Assembly (NCBI GenBank): GCA_039197065.1
Contig: JBCCUL010000037.1
Location: 26,251 to 90,250, forward strand
DNA: 64,000 nucleotides
Direction: 5' to 3'
Source of the DNA: JANQPX01 sp039197065
GTDB lineage: Bacteria > Pseudomonadota > Alphaproteobacteria > Geminicoccales > Geminicoccaceae
Part shown: positions 33,893 to 43,313 of the stretch, one piece after another
Layout: the number at the start of each line of letters is the position of its first letter
Numbering within the stretch: position 1 is the first letter of the stretch
Program-made: the position numbers and the translations under genes
Notes under the pieces: generated by a model
The model's database searches: none
What the model saw: only the letters and a program-made list of their open reading frames with translations
Told to the model about the DNA's origin: nothing

Positions 33893-36712
33893 CTGGTTGA
33901 AGATCTACGAAAGCGCCTTCATACCGGCGAGCCGCCAGTTGTCTTCGTCAGCTACAGCCATAATGAAGACGATACCGCCTGGAAGGACGAGCTGCTGCCG
34001 CATCTGCAGCATCTCGAAAAGCTCGGCACGGTGGAGGTCTGGAGCGATCAGGACATCAAGGCAGGCACGGATTGGTACGCTGACATCAAACACGCTCTGA
34101 GGCGAACCAAGGTCGCAATCTGTCTGATCTCGCCGCATTTCCTGAAGTCGTCATTCTGCATTGATGAGGAAGTCGCCTATCTCCTCCAGGCGCGCAATCG
34201 CGGCGATCTCGAGATCATTCCGATTCTGGTCGAGGAATGCACCTGGAAGCCCCACCGTTGGCTAAGCCGCCTGCAGATGTTGCCAGGAGGCGGCAAGAAC
34301 CTGACGACAGATTTCAAGGACGATCCGGCCCAGATCTTCGCGAAGGTGTCGAATCAGGTCCACGCGATGCTGCAGCCCGGCTATGTCTTCAAGCGCCCGC
34401 CGCCGGATGGCGATCCGCCCAAGATCGATATCGATCGACTTCCTAGGAGCGACGATCTGGTGCTCGGCCGGCAGGACGAGCTTAATCTTCTCGATCGGAT
34501 CTGGAGCGACAACGACTTGAACGTCGCCGTGTTCAGGGCGTCCGGTGGTGTCGGCAAGTCGAGCCTGGTGCAGACCTGGGTCGAGGATATGGCCCTCGAC
34601 AATTATCGCGGGGCCAAGCGGGTCTATGCCTGGTCATTCTACAGCCAGGGCACGACGCAGGACGGCAGCGGCGGGCGCGTCACCTCGGCGGACGAATTTA
34701 TCGGTGAGGCGCTCGACTGGTTCGGCGACAAGAGCAGAGGCGAAGGCCTGTCCACTTGGGATCGCGGACAGCGGCTCGCTGAACTGGTCCAAAAGGAACG
34801 GACGCTGCTGCTGCTTGACGGTATGGAGCCGCTGCAATCCGGGCAGGAGTTTGATCGAGGCAAGCTCAAAGACCCTGGACTCGAAGTGCTGCTCGACGAG
34901 CTTGGACGGCAAAACCCCGGCCTCTGTCTGGTCACGACACGCGAGGAGGTGACCGACCTTTGGCATGAAGAAGACGAAGCCAAGGTTGGGAGGCTCGATC
35001 TCGACACCATTTCGACCATCGCCGGACGCGCATTACTTCGGGTAAGCGGGATCGAGGGCGAGGATGCGGCACTGGAGCAAGCGGTCAAGGACTTCGGCCA
35101 GCATGCCTATGCCATCAAGCTGCTCGGATCTTTTTTGACGTCGAGCGGCACCCCGAACATCAAACATGCGGCGGATATTCCCGACTTGCAGGATGTCGAT
35201 TCTAAGGACGGCAAACATCCCCGCCGGGTGATGGCGGCCTTTGCCGAGCGCTTCGGGGACAGCGCCAAGGCAGATATTCTGGCGATGCTGGGCCTGTTCG
35301 ATCGGCCGGCAGACGCAGGTTGCATCGCCGCGCTTCGGAAAGAGCCGGCGATCCCAGGCCTGAATGCTGCCGTCCTGCAGGTCAGCGAAGCGGTGTGGCA
35401 GGAGCATATCGCCGAACTCCGCAAGCTCGGTCTTCTTACGCCCGAAAGCCACCATGCGCCGGACGGACTGGATGCACACCCACTCGTGCGCGAGCACTTC
35501 GGCGCGCGGCTGCGAGCCGAGCGTGAAGACGCCTGGAAGGAGGGGCATCAGCGGCTGTACGAGTATTTGAAAGCGTCGCAGAAGATTCACCAACCCGACA
35601 CCCTTGCCGAGATGGCGCCGCTCTTCCAAGCGGTCCACCATGGCTGCCTCGCGGGGCGGCGGCAGGCAACGCTAGACGACCTCTACAAGGACCGCATCCT
35701 CCGTCGGAATGAGCACTATCTTTCGGGGAAGCTTGGCGCGTTCGGCGCGGATCAGGGGCTTTTGGCATCCTTCTTCGATCCACCCTTTCAACATCCTGCT
35801 ACAGACCTAATCGAAACCGACCGCGCCTGGCTCTTGAACCAGGCCGCCTTCCATCTCCGTGCCCTCGGCCAGCTTGGCGAGGCGGTATCGCCGATTCGAG
35901 CGGGGCTGGAGATGTCGATCGAGCAAGGAAACTGGCGACAATCCGCTAGAATGGCCTGCAACCTTTCGGAGCTGCAACTCACTTTGGGCCATGTCGAGGC
36001 GGCGCTGGCCGCGGGCGAAGCATCGGTAGAGCATGCCGACCGGGGCGGCGAGGGTTTCATGTGCGAGGTTAACCGTACCACTCTTGCCGACGCCAAGCAT
36101 AAGGCGGGGGAAGTGCTGGCGGCAAAGGCGCTATTCGAGGAGGCCGAAGCGATGCAAGCAGAACGCCAGCCCGACTATCCCTTACTCTATTCGCTCAGGG
36201 GGTATCTATATTGCGACCTGCTGCTCACCCTTGGCCAGGCCGAGGCGGTACGCGAGCGAGCCGCGGTATCGACCAAGTGGTTGATGGATGTAGGAGTTGC
36301 AACGCTCCTCGATATCGCCTTGGGCCAGCTGTCCTTCGGCCGGGCGGCGCTGGCGCTGGGGGGAGACGAGGCTTGCCGCCAGCTCGATCAGGCAGTCGAC
36401 GGCTTGCGCAGGGCAGGGACGATCCACAATCTTTCTTGGGGGCTCCTGGCGCGTGTGGCCTTCTTACGCGAGGTGGAAGAGTTCGACAAATCGCGAAAAG
36501 ACCTGGGCGAGGTCATGCGCATGGCGAAGCGCTCTGGCATGCGTCTCTTCGAATGCGACGCGCATCTCGAATACGCCCGCCTGGAGATCAAACAAGGCCA
36601 GCCCGACGCGGCTCGTGTCCACATCGAGGCTGCTGACGCGCTGGTCACCGCCTGCGGCTACCACCGCCGTGACGGGGAAGTCGCAGACCTCAAGGAACAA
36701 CTCGGCCTTTAG
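33893..36712 (+). CDS. TIR-STAND NTPase-TPR protein, candidate anti-phage effector
   Basis: About 939 aa if counted from CTG 33893. Residues about 17-150 form a TIR domain: VVFVSYSHNDE, ICLISPHFLKSS, and FCIDEE with the predicted catalytic Glu92. A STAND/NB-ARC ATPase follows: Walker A GGVGKSS (Lys222), Walker B LLLLDGME (Asp309). The C-terminal third (from about residue 610) is helical repeats of TPR type. No ATG, GTG or TTG precedes the first TIR strand in this frame: the TGA at 33887 is followed by open frame, and the first standard start, GTG 34031, would delete the TIR core. So the start is CTG, or the 5' end is damaged. Family role: sensing infection and NAD+ cleavage. Surrounded by unrelated housekeeping genes. 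Confidence 0.85.
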   Translation: MVEDLRKRLHTGEPPVVFVSYSHNEDDTAWKDELLPHLQHLEKLGTVEVWSDQDIKAGTDWYADIKHALRRTKVAICLISPHFLKSSFCIDEEVAYLLQARNRGDLEIIPILVEECTWKPHRWLSRLQMLPGGGKNLTTDFKDDPAQIFAKVSNQVHAMLQPGYVFKRPPPDGDPPKIDIDRLPRSDDLVLGRQDELNLLDRIWSDNDLNVAVFRASGGVGKSSLVQTWVEDMALDNYRGAKRVYAWSFYSQGTTQDGSGGRVTSADEFIGEALDWFGDKSRGEGLSTWDRGQRLAELVQKERTLLLLDGMEPLQSGQEFDRGKLKDPGLEVLLDELGRQNPGLCLVTTREEVTDLWHEEDEAKVGRLDLDTISTIAGRALLRVSGIEGEDAALEQAVKDFGQHAYAIKLLGSFLTSSGTPNIKHAADIPDLQDVDSKDGKHPRRVMAAFAERFGDSAKADILAMLGLFDRPADAGCIAALRKEPAIPGLNAAVLQVSEAVWQEHIAELRKLGLLTPESHHAPDGLDAHPLVREHFGARLRAEREDAWKEGHQRLYEYLKASQKIHQPDTLAEMAPLFQAVHHGCLAGRRQATLDDLYKDRILRRNEHYLSGKLGAFGADQGLLASFFDPPFQHPATDLIETDRAWLLNQAAFHLRALGQLGEAVSPIRAGLEMSIEQGNWRQSARMACNLSELQLTLGHVEAALAAGEASVEHADRGGEGFMCEVNRTTLADAKHKAGEVLAAKALFEEAEAMQAERQPDYPLLYSLRGYLYCDLLLTLGQAEAVRERAAVSTKWLMDVGVATLLDIALGQLSFGRAALALGGDEACRQLDQAVDGLRRAGTIHNLSWGLLARVAFLREVEEFDKSRKDLGEVMRMAKRSGMRLFECDAHLEYARLEIKQGQPDAARVHIEAADALVTACGYHRRDGEVADLKEQLGL

Positions 36713-37434
36713 GACCGAGTCTCAGGCAAGTCAACGCCGTCCCGCGCCGGGACACTGTAGCGGTGGATGATGACGGCTCCGAACATGAGCACCACAGCGG
36801 CGGTTGCGAGGGCGTAGGGCCAGATGGCTGCGAAGCCGAGAAGCAGGGCTGCGGCAAGCAGGGCAAGCCCGCTGATCGCTACGATCCAACCCAGGCGGCG
36901 GTTCCGCCCGCCATAGGCTTCCATCAGGATGATCGCGAGGTTCAGGACGACATGGGCGATGCCGAGCGGCCACCAGTCCCTCAGGAAGTCGCCGTCCAGC
37001 AGCGTGCCGCCGAAGGCGAGCATGTTGCCGATCAGCATCGGGTGTGCGGTCAGGGAATAGGGGAAGCTGGTGATGTGCTTGGCGGGGATGGCCGCAAGCT
37101 CGTAGCCGTAATAGGTGCGCTCCTTGCCGAGCGCTTGCGCCGCGGCGATGTTGAGGCCGAAGCCTGCCGCCATGGCGATCGCGGAGAGAACGCTTGGCAC
37201 CGTCGTCCAGAGCACGGCGGCAAGGGCTGCGAGCGGGATGATCTTCAGGAGATGGGAGTCGCGGATGAAGCGCTCATGGCTGATGTCCCGCCAGAGAAAG
37301 GCGAGGGCGTAGACGAGATAATGCCAGAAACTGAGCGCATAGATCGCGAGCGCGAAGCTCTCGGCGCCAGAGGAAATGCCGAGGATCGCCAGCACGAAGA
37401 TCGCCGTCGCGAAGAAAATCGGATCACGCATCAT
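36709..37434 (-). CDS. Membrane methyltransferase-like protein (PEMT/isoprenylcysteine methyltransferase fold)
   Basis: 241 aa from ATG 37434 (MMRDPIFFATAIF); the longer frame to 37569 only translates palindromic repeats. About seven hydrophobic segments. The segment GKERTYYGYELAAIPAKHIT, then FPYSLTAHPMLIGNMLAFGG resembles the SAM-binding region of phosphatidylethanolamine N-methyltransferases (Y.G and HPM..G). Probable phospholipid or small-molecule methylation in the membrane; substrate unproven. Ends overlap the TIR gene stop by 4 bases. Confidence 0.65.
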   Translation of the reverse strand: MMRDPIFFATAIFVLAILGISSGAESFALAIYALSFWHYLVYALAFLWRDISHERFIRDSHLLKIIPLAALAAVLWTTVPSVLSAIAMAAGFGLNIAAAQALGKERTYYGYELAAIPAKHITSFPYSLTAHPMLIGNMLAFGGTLLDGDFLRDWWPLGIAHVVLNLAIILMEAYGGRNRRLGWIVAISGLALLAAALLLGFAAIWPYALATAAVVLMFGAVIIHRYSVPARDGVDLPETRS

Positions 37435-37480
37435 CCGAAGATAAAGTCCATCTGCAGAAGGTGAAATCAGATTAGCTCGT

Positions 37481-37542
37481 GGACCGTAGCACGGTCCGCC
37501 CAGAACTTCAGCTTCCGCTGAAGCACTGGCGCTTCGCGCGCC
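37481..37542. repeat. Three consecutive hairpins, mosaic intergenic element
   Basis: GGACCG-TAGCA-CGGTCC (37481-37497), CTTCAGC-TTCC-GCTGAAG (37506-37523) and GGCGC-TTCGC-GCGCC (37528-37542) lie in series, immediately before the 69-bp repeat copy C. All are in the leader of the PEMT-like gene. Structure resembles RIME/BIME-type mosaic elements of Rhizobiales. Confidence 0.7.
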
Positions 37543-37556
37543 GATGATGTGTTCTG

Positions 37557-37625
37557 ATGGTATGACCACAGCATAAGGTTTCGACCGTCAACCTCCGAGT
37601 CGACGGTATGCCGCCAAGTCTTTGC
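37557..37625 (-). repeat. 69-bp intergenic repeat, copy C (empty site)
   Basis: On the minus strand it ends in GTGGTCATACCAT and aligns gap-free to copies A and B through the GCATACCGTC block. TGGTATGACCA (plus strand 37558-37568) matches the FadR-type operator form. It points toward the PEMT-like gene and lies in the divergent region with the quinone oxidoreductase; a half-site CTCATACCACC follows at about 37640. Confidence 0.7.
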
Positions 37626-37671
37626 AGGTCGTCGAGAGGCTCATACCACCGAGGCAGGGGGGGAGAGGGTG

Positions 37672-38661
37672 ATGTCGAAGGCTCAGGTGATCCATGAACT
37701 CGGCCCGCCGAGCGCCATGCGCTGGGAGGACTGGGCGGTGCCCGATCCCGGGCCGGGCGAAGTACGGCTTCGGCATACCGCTGTCGGCGTGAACTTCGCC
37801 GACACCTATCATCGCGCCGGCATCTCCCATCCCTGGCCGGTGCCGCCTTGCCCGGTGGTCATCGGGTTCGAGGGTGTGGGCGTCGTCGAAGGCGTCGGTG
37901 ACGGTGTGACCACCTTCGAGGTTGGCGAACGCGTGGCCTACGGCATCCCGCCGCTTGGCAGCTATGCGGAGGTCAGGAACTATCCCGCCGACAAGCTCCT
38001 GCATCTGCCCGATGGTCTCGATGACAAGCAGGTCGCCGCCCTCCTGATGAAGGGCATGACCGCCCACTATCTCCTGCATCGGACCTATGCCGTCCAGCCC
38101 GGGGACACGATCCTGGTGCATGCGGCGGCCGGCGGCATGGGACTGATCCTCTGCCAATGGGCGAAGGCGCTAGGTGCCACCGTCGTCGGCACGGTCAGCA
38201 CCGAGGAAAAGGCCGAGGTCGCGCGCGAAGCTGGCTGCGATCATCCTGTCGTCCGGTCCAAACAGAACTTCGTCGAGGTGGTGCGCGAGGTCACCGATGG
38301 CGAAGGCTGTGCGGTGGTCTATGAAGCGATCGGCAAGGATACGCTCCAGGACTCGCTCGACAGCCTCCGGCTGATGGGTGTGTGCGCCGCCTACGGCCAC
38401 GTCTCCGGCCCGCCCGATCCGGTCGATGTCGTTCAGGATCTCGGTCGGCGCGGATCGCTTTGGATCACCCGCCCTGCGATCATGCATTACGTCGCCAAGC
38501 GTTCGGACCTGGAATGGACGGCCAAGGATCTCTTCAAGGCGATCGGCGACGGCATTCTGGACGCCAACATCAATTACGAATATCCGCTGAAGGACGCCGT
38601 GAAGGCTCACGAAGCCATCGAATCAGGCACCACGCTGGGCGCTACGGTCCTGATCCCGTGA
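37672..38661 (+). CDS. NADPH:quinone oxidoreductase (zinc-less MDR family)
   Basis: 329 aa from ATG 37672 with GGGGGAGAGG upstream. GroES-like N-terminal half (GVNFADTYHRAGI, GFEGVGVVEGVGDGV) and Rossmann half with VHAAAGGMGLILCQWAK and VVYEAIGKDTLQDSL. No zinc-binding Cys set, so QorA-like. Single gene, convergent with the SnoaL-type gene. Confidence 0.93.
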   Translation: MSKAQVIHELGPPSAMRWEDWAVPDPGPGEVRLRHTAVGVNFADTYHRAGISHPWPVPPCPVVIGFEGVGVVEGVGDGVTTFEVGERVAYGIPPLGSYAEVRNYPADKLLHLPDGLDDKQVAALLMKGMTAHYLLHRTYAVQPGDTILVHAAAGGMGLILCQWAKALGATVVGTVSTEEKAEVAREAGCDHPVVRSKQNFVEVVREVTDGEGCAVVYEAIGKDTLQDSLDSLRLMGVCAAYGHVSGPPDPVDVVQDLGRRGSLWITRPAIMHYVAKRSDLEWTAKDLFKAIGDGILDANINYEYPLKDAVKAHEAIESGTTLGATVLIP

Positions 38662-38697
38662 ACGTCGGTGGCATGTCCACGTCAGCACCGTCACCGG

Positions 38698-39762
38698 TCA
38701 CATGGTTCGTCCCGTTTCAGGGTCGAAGCCGGCGCGCGCCTTATTGAACTCGCGCATGCGGCGGAGCACGTCGACACCGAGCTGATCATAGGCATGCAGC
38801 AGATCGACCATCACCCAGTTCTCGCGGATGCGGCCGTTTTCCAGCCGCCAGAAGTCGAGGGAGCGCATGTCGATCTTCCTGCCGGACGGCGCAATGCCAA
38901 GCCAGCCGTCATGGGAGACGGTCTGGATCATGTTCGGCCAGCCGGTGACGGCGGCGTAGTTGCGATCGCCGAAGAAATGATAGGTGATCTCGTCCACGAA
39001 CTGGCCGCGATCGGGCATGCCGCTCAAAAACGGGATCTGGTGCCAGTCGCGAAATCCCTGGATGCCGCGTCCGGTTCCGATGCCGGAAGGTCCATACCAG
39101 CTCATCCTCTCATGCCAAAAGCGTGGCATCTCCATCACCTCAGGGCCGCCCTGGCTCGGATGCCGCTTCATGTGCTCGAGCATTTCGATGATGGTCCGGC
39201 AGGTCGCCATGCTGGCATCAGCATCGTGGGGGCCGGGAACAAGCCCATCCTCTGTCGCCGGTCCCGGCACATGCCATTCGCGCCCGAGCGACGGCGACAT
39301 CGGCCAGGCGCCGGCCTGCATCATCACCTCGGGGATGTCCCAAAGCGCCTGGATCTCGACGACGCGGCCTTCCTCGAAGCGGAAGAACTCATGGAAACGC
39401 ATATGCGCCATGTGCCGCGTCGGTGGGATGTCGAGAAACGGTGCTGCGAAAACCCCGGCGTAATAGCCGCCGCAACCGACCCAATCGGCGCCTTCCGGCG
39501 TCGGGCCCGCCATGACGATCGTATCGCGGCGCTCCAGATCGGGCAGTGCACGAAAGAGCGGGGCCAGCGCCTCGTCATAGAAGCCTTCGGGTCCGATCAT
39601 GTCGCCGAAGGGATGAGCGAGATGGACCACCGCATCCGGCGCCAGGAGACTGCCCAGCGCCTGGCGCACGGTCCCTTCCTCGAAGTCGTACATGGCCTGG
39701 CGCAACGGCTTGACCGCTGCTTTGTGGCGGCTGGGGCGATCGTTGTCAGGGACGCTCATCAC
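38698..39762 (-). CDS. NTF2/SnoaL-like protein (two-domain)
   Basis: 354 aa. Two NTF2-like folds: RQALGSLLAPDAVVHLAHPF...HEFFRFEEGRVVEIQALWDI in the first half and FRDWHQIPFLSGMPDRGQFV...MRSLDFWRLENGRIRENWV in the second. Relatives are annotated ester cyclase or polyketide cyclase, but catalysis is unproven for most. Start overlaps the Gfo/Idh gene stop (ATGA), so co-translated. Last gene of the long minus-strand cluster. Confidence 0.85.
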   Translation of the reverse strand: MMSVPDNDRPSRHKAAVKPLRQAMYDFEEGTVRQALGSLLAPDAVVHLAHPFGDMIGPEGFYDEALAPLFRALPDLERRDTIVMAGPTPEGADWVGCGGYYAGVFAAPFLDIPPTRHMAHMRFHEFFRFEEGRVVEIQALWDIPEVMMQAGAWPMSPSLGREWHVPGPATEDGLVPGPHDADASMATCRTIIEMLEHMKRHPSQGGPEVMEMPRFWHERMSWYGPSGIGTGRGIQGFRDWHQIPFLSGMPDRGQFVDEITYHFFGDRNYAAVTGWPNMIQTVSHDGWLGIAPSGRKIDMRSLDFWRLENGRIRENWVMVDLLHAYDQLGVDVLRRMREFNKARAGFDPETGRTM

Positions 39763-40871
39763 CCTTTCGCCGATTGCAGCGTCGCGTACGATGCTTGCGC
39801 TCTCCCGATCGGCAGCACCGCACCTTCTTCGTGAGACTGGAAGCTCATGTCCAGGATCTGCTGCAGATGGGTCGCCGTCTTGAAGCTTGGCTCATCCGCC
39901 TCACCCCTGCGCACCGCATCCACAAAGCGCTGGTAGTTCATGAGCGTGGGGCGAACCGGCACATCCCGCCATGTCGCCGTTTCCAGATCCCGGCCGAGAC
40001 AGGCGCGCAGGCTGGTATAGCGTGGATCGGCGACGAGATGACCGCCGCGCCAGGCTTGCACCTCGAGCCCGCCCTTATCGCCATAGATCCGCAGCGACAG
40101 ATGGTTCCGATGCCCGCTCGCCCAACGCGAGCCGTGAATGACGCCGATGGCGCCATTGTCGAAGCTCGCATCGATGATGAAGCTGTCATTGGCGTCCAGC
40201 TGATAGTCGCCTATCCGATCCCCTTCGGCCTTGGGGAACGTCTTCAGTCGGCAGTGCACATCGACGATGTCGAGGGCGGCGCCGTAGCAGACGAAGTCGA
40301 GAATATGGATGCCGACATCGCCGAGGACGCCGTTGGAGCCATGCCGGGTCGAGAGACGCCAGAGCCATTGATCCTCCGTTCGCCAATCCCCCCAGGACGG
40401 CTGCGTCAGCCAGCTCTGCAGATAGGACGCCTCGACATGTTTCACCGTGCCGATCTCACCCGCGAGGATCATCCGGCGCGCGGTTTCGAGCGGCGCAACG
40501 CCCCGATAGAGAAGATTGACCATGCCGACGGCGCCGGCCTCTTGCATGGCAAGGGTCATCTCCGCGGCGAGACCATGGTCCGTCGCCAGCGGTTTCTCGC
40601 AAAAGACATGCTTGCTGGCAGCGGCGCAGGCCATGGTCGTTGCGTAATGCAGATTGTCCGGCGTGACATTGGCCACGGCCTCGAAGCGATCCCAGTCGAG
40701 GGCTTCGGAAAGATCCGCGAAGCGATGCTCGATCGCGAAACGGTCCGAAAACGAGGCGAGACGTTCGGCATTGGGATCGACGGCTGCAGCCAGCTCGACG
40801 CCGTCGATGTCGCCAAACGCTTCGGCATGCTGAACCGCCATGGCGCCCGTTCCGAGAATTAAGAGCCGCAT
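39759..40871 (-). CDS. Gfo/Idh/MocA-family oxidoreductase
   Basis: 370 aa. N-terminal Rossmann fold LLILGTGAMAVQHAEAF, then the EKP motif (VFCEKPLATDHGLAAEM), and a C-terminal substrate domain with NDSFIIDASFDNGAIGVI and HGSNGVLGDVGIHILDFV. NAD(P)-dependent sugar, inositol or related oxidoreductase. Grouped with a ThuA-like gene, a common pairing in sugar-derivative clusters. Confidence 0.92.
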   Translation of the reverse strand: MRLLILGTGAMAVQHAEAFGDIDGVELAAAVDPNAERLASFSDRFAIEHRFADLSEALDWDRFEAVANVTPDNLHYATTMACAAASKHVFCEKPLATDHGLAAEMTLAMQEAGAVGMVNLLYRGVAPLETARRMILAGEIGTVKHVEASYLQSWLTQPSWGDWRTEDQWLWRLSTRHGSNGVLGDVGIHILDFVCYGAALDIVDVHCRLKTFPKAEGDRIGDYQLDANDSFIIDASFDNGAIGVIHGSRWASGHRNHLSLRIYGDKGGLEVQAWRGGHLVADPRYTSLRACLGRDLETATWRDVPVRPTLMNYQRFVDAVRRGEADEPSFKTATHLQQILDMSFQSHEEGAVLPIGRAQASYATLQSAKG

Positions 40872-40912
40872 AGCCTATCCATTCTCATCGTTGATTACCT
40901 GCTGACGAATGA

Positions 40913-41704
40913 TCAGCGAAGGCCTTGATCGCCAGGTTTGTGCAGACTCGGTCCTCTGGTCTCGATCGGCTCGGGCGCCTGCTCGGCCGGCACGTTTGGC
41001 GCTGCGGTCACATCGCTCAGCCGCGCTTCACCGTTATGCGCCCAGCGCACCGCATTGACGAGCACCCGCTGCACCGTTGCGTCATGATAGGTCGGGTAAG
41101 TTTCGTGGCCCGGCCTGAAATAGAAAACATGGCCCGCGCCGCGGCGATAGGTGAGGCCGGAGCGGAAAACCTCGCCTCCCTGGAACCAGGAGATGAAGAC
41201 CGTCTCCAGTGGCTCCGGCACGCCGAAGGGCTCGCCATACATCTCCTCGTTTTCGAGAACGAAATTCGACGGCAGGCCCGCGGCGATCGGATGTCTCGGG
41301 TTCGTCACCCAGAGCCGTTCGCGTTCGCCCGCTTCTCGCCAGGAGAGATTGCAGGGCGTGCCCATCAGCCGCTTGAAGATCTTCGAGAAATGGGCGGAAT
41401 GCAGAAGGATGAGGCCCATGCCCGCCCAGACCTGCTCGGCCACCCGCTCGACGACGTCGTCCTCGACCTTGCCATGGGCGGCATGTCCCCACCAGAGCAG
41501 CACGTCGGTCTCAGCCAGCCGTGCTTCGCTCAAGCCATGCTCCGGTTCCTGAAGCGTCGCCGTGCTCGCGGTGATGCCGTCGGCCGCGTTCAGCGCCGAG
41601 GCGATGCAGTGATGCATGCCTTCCGGATAAAGAGCACGGACATCGTCATTAGTCTGCTCATGGACGTTCTCGCCCCAGACAACGGCGCGTATCGTCAAAA
41701 TCAA
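40913..41704 (-). CDS. ThuA-domain protein
   Basis: 263 aa. Class I glutamine amidotransferase-like fold with DVLLWWGHAAHGKV, GMGLILLHSAHFSKIFK and the C-terminal GAGHVFYFRPGHETYPTYHD. ThuA proteins take part in trehalose/sucrose-type disaccharide or other sugar utilisation, with biochemical activity largely unclear. Separated by 117 bases from the M81 gene upstream, so a separate promoter is possible. Confidence 0.9.
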   Translation of the reverse strand: MILTIRAVVWGENVHEQTNDDVRALYPEGMHHCIASALNAADGITASTATLQEPEHGLSEARLAETDVLLWWGHAAHGKVEDDVVERVAEQVWAGMGLILLHSAHFSKIFKRLMGTPCNLSWREAGERERLWVTNPRHPIAAGLPSNFVLENEEMYGEPFGVPEPLETVFISWFQGGEVFRSGLTYRRGAGHVFYFRPGHETYPTYHDATVQRVLVNAVRWAHNGEARLSDVTAAPNVPAEQAPEPIETRGPSLHKPGDQGLR

Positions 41705-41821
41705 TCACTCCAAATGCTGATCGAAAAGGCTTTTCCGACAATCGATTCTATAGTCCGGCGGCTGTTGGTAATCCAGCCTTCGAATAGGCATTTGTCTGTG
41801 GCTTCAGAGGGTCTTGGCGCG

Positions 41822-43306
41822 TTACCAACGCAACCCTGGGCGCAGACGCTTGAAAGGTATGCCGTCCAGCCTGCAAGGGTTCGCGCCCGGCGCCTCAGCG
41901 CACAATACCGCTGTAGCGATCGGCTCGAAGTCCGCGCGGAAATGGGCGGTGCTCTTGACCACGACGATCTTCGCCTGCTTGGGATCGAGTCCGATATGGG
42001 TGAAGTGGGCGAGATCCAGGCACTGATTGCGGATGCTGGTCACCACCACCTGCACGCCAACGCCCTCGGCCGCCACGCTAAGGACGGCAGTCGGCCCCAG
42101 CATCGCAACGCCTCCTGCATACATTTCACCGGTATAAACGCACCGGCCGTCGCTTAGATTGTCGACGCGGAAGGTGCTGACGAACGGCGCTTGCCCGGGA
42201 AGCCCGGATTTGCCGCCGAGCGGGATCTTGATGACCGCGCCGATGCCGGCGTCATGCGCCGCCTTCGCCGTCTCGGGATCATGAAGCAGGCCGAGGATCG
42301 CATCCTTAGCGCCGGCGTCCACCAGCTCTCGAAGAAGGCCCGTCGTATCGGAGGTGCCGCCGGCACCGGGGTTGTCCTGCACGTCGGCGATCACAACGGG
42401 CCGATCCGCGTTCGTCGACATGGCGATGGCGACGGCTTCCTTGGCTGACAGGAGCCTGTCGTCAAACTCTTTCTCCGCCGCAACGATGGTCGCCAGCAAG
42501 CCGTCCGCGATGTCGTCGGCGCGCTGCTGCGACTTTGCATAGGACAGTATCGAAGCACCGGTATGCGGCGTGTCGCCTGCCGTAAAGCCCATCGCGATCT
42601 CGGCGTAATGATCGGGCGCCTGCTCGAAGGACGTGAGGCTCGCATAGAGCGCTCGCGCCGGATCGGCCATCGTGTGCTGTGCGGGCAGGGGGATGAGAAA
42701 GGGGATCTGCCGAAACGACCGGGCCGGTCGCGTGCCCGATATGATCATATGCAGCAGCACAATGAATGCCCGCTTTCCGGTCTCCGCCATATCGAGATGC
42801 GGGTAGGTGCGGAAGATGCAAACGGCGTCAGCAAGCTGCACCATCGCATCAGAGACGTTCGCATGCAGATCCAGACTGATGACGATGGGTATGTCATCGC
42901 CGATCCGTCGGCGAAGGCGTTGAAGGAGTTCGCCTTCGCCGTCGTCGAAGCTTTCGGTGATCATAGCCCCATGCAGATCGAGATAGACGCCATCGAGCGG
43001 GTCGGCATGGCCGACAGCATCGACGATGCGCTCCGAGATCTGCTCGAACGCGTCGTCCGTCACCGGCCCGGATGGTTCGGCCGCGCACCATAAGATGGGT
43101 AAGAGGTCGATATCCCGGTCGGTAGCCGCAGCCTCGGCGAAGCCGGCGACAGGCAGGTTCATGCCGCGCGTGCCGTCGAGCACGGCGTCGCCGAGCAGGA
43201 GGCCGGGCCAGGAATCCGCCATCTCGAAGTCGGAGATACCTGCCTTGCTGGGCGCGAAGCTGTTGGTCTCATGCTGAAAGCCGGCGATCGTGATGCGCAT
43301 CGGCAA
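41822..43306 (-). CDS. M81-family metallopeptidase (MlrC-like)
   Basis: 494 aa. IAGFQHETNSFAP start, GVYLDLHGAMITES and IVISLDLHANVS with metal ligands, VVIADVQDNPGAGGTSDTT, and a C-terminal MlrC domain (VVVTSIRNQCLDLAHFTHIG). The prototype MlrC hydrolyses linear microcystin products; most relatives have unknown peptide or amide substrates. It follows the alpha/beta hydrolase by 7 bases, in a cluster with a peptide-type ABC importer. Confidence 0.93.
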   Translation of the reverse strand: MPMRITIAGFQHETNSFAPSKAGISDFEMADSWPGLLLGDAVLDGTRGMNLPVAGFAEAAATDRDIDLLPILWCAAEPSGPVTDDAFEQISERIVDAVGHADPLDGVYLDLHGAMITESFDDGEGELLQRLRRRIGDDIPIVISLDLHANVSDAMVQLADAVCIFRTYPHLDMAETGKRAFIVLLHMIISGTRPARSFRQIPFLIPLPAQHTMADPARALYASLTSFEQAPDHYAEIAMGFTAGDTPHTGASILSYAKSQQRADDIADGLLATIVAAEKEFDDRLLSAKEAVAIAMSTNADRPVVIADVQDNPGAGGTSDTTGLLRELVDAGAKDAILGLLHDPETAKAAHDAGIGAVIKIPLGGKSGLPGQAPFVSTFRVDNLSDGRCVYTGEMYAGGVAMLGPTAVLSVAAEGVGVQVVVTSIRNQCLDLAHFTHIGLDPKQAKIVVVKSTAHFRADFEPIATAVLCAEAPGANPCRLDGIPFKRLRPGLRW

Positions 43307-43313
43307 GCTCGGC

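Noticed and set aside
34031..36712. GTG 34031 as start of the TIR protein
   Set aside because: It would remove VVFVSYSHNDE, the first strand and BB-loop region of the TIR domain.
36709..37569. Long N-terminus of the PEMT-like protein
   Set aside because: The extra 45 codons translate hairpin repeats and the 69-bp repeat; the conserved membrane protein starts at 37434.
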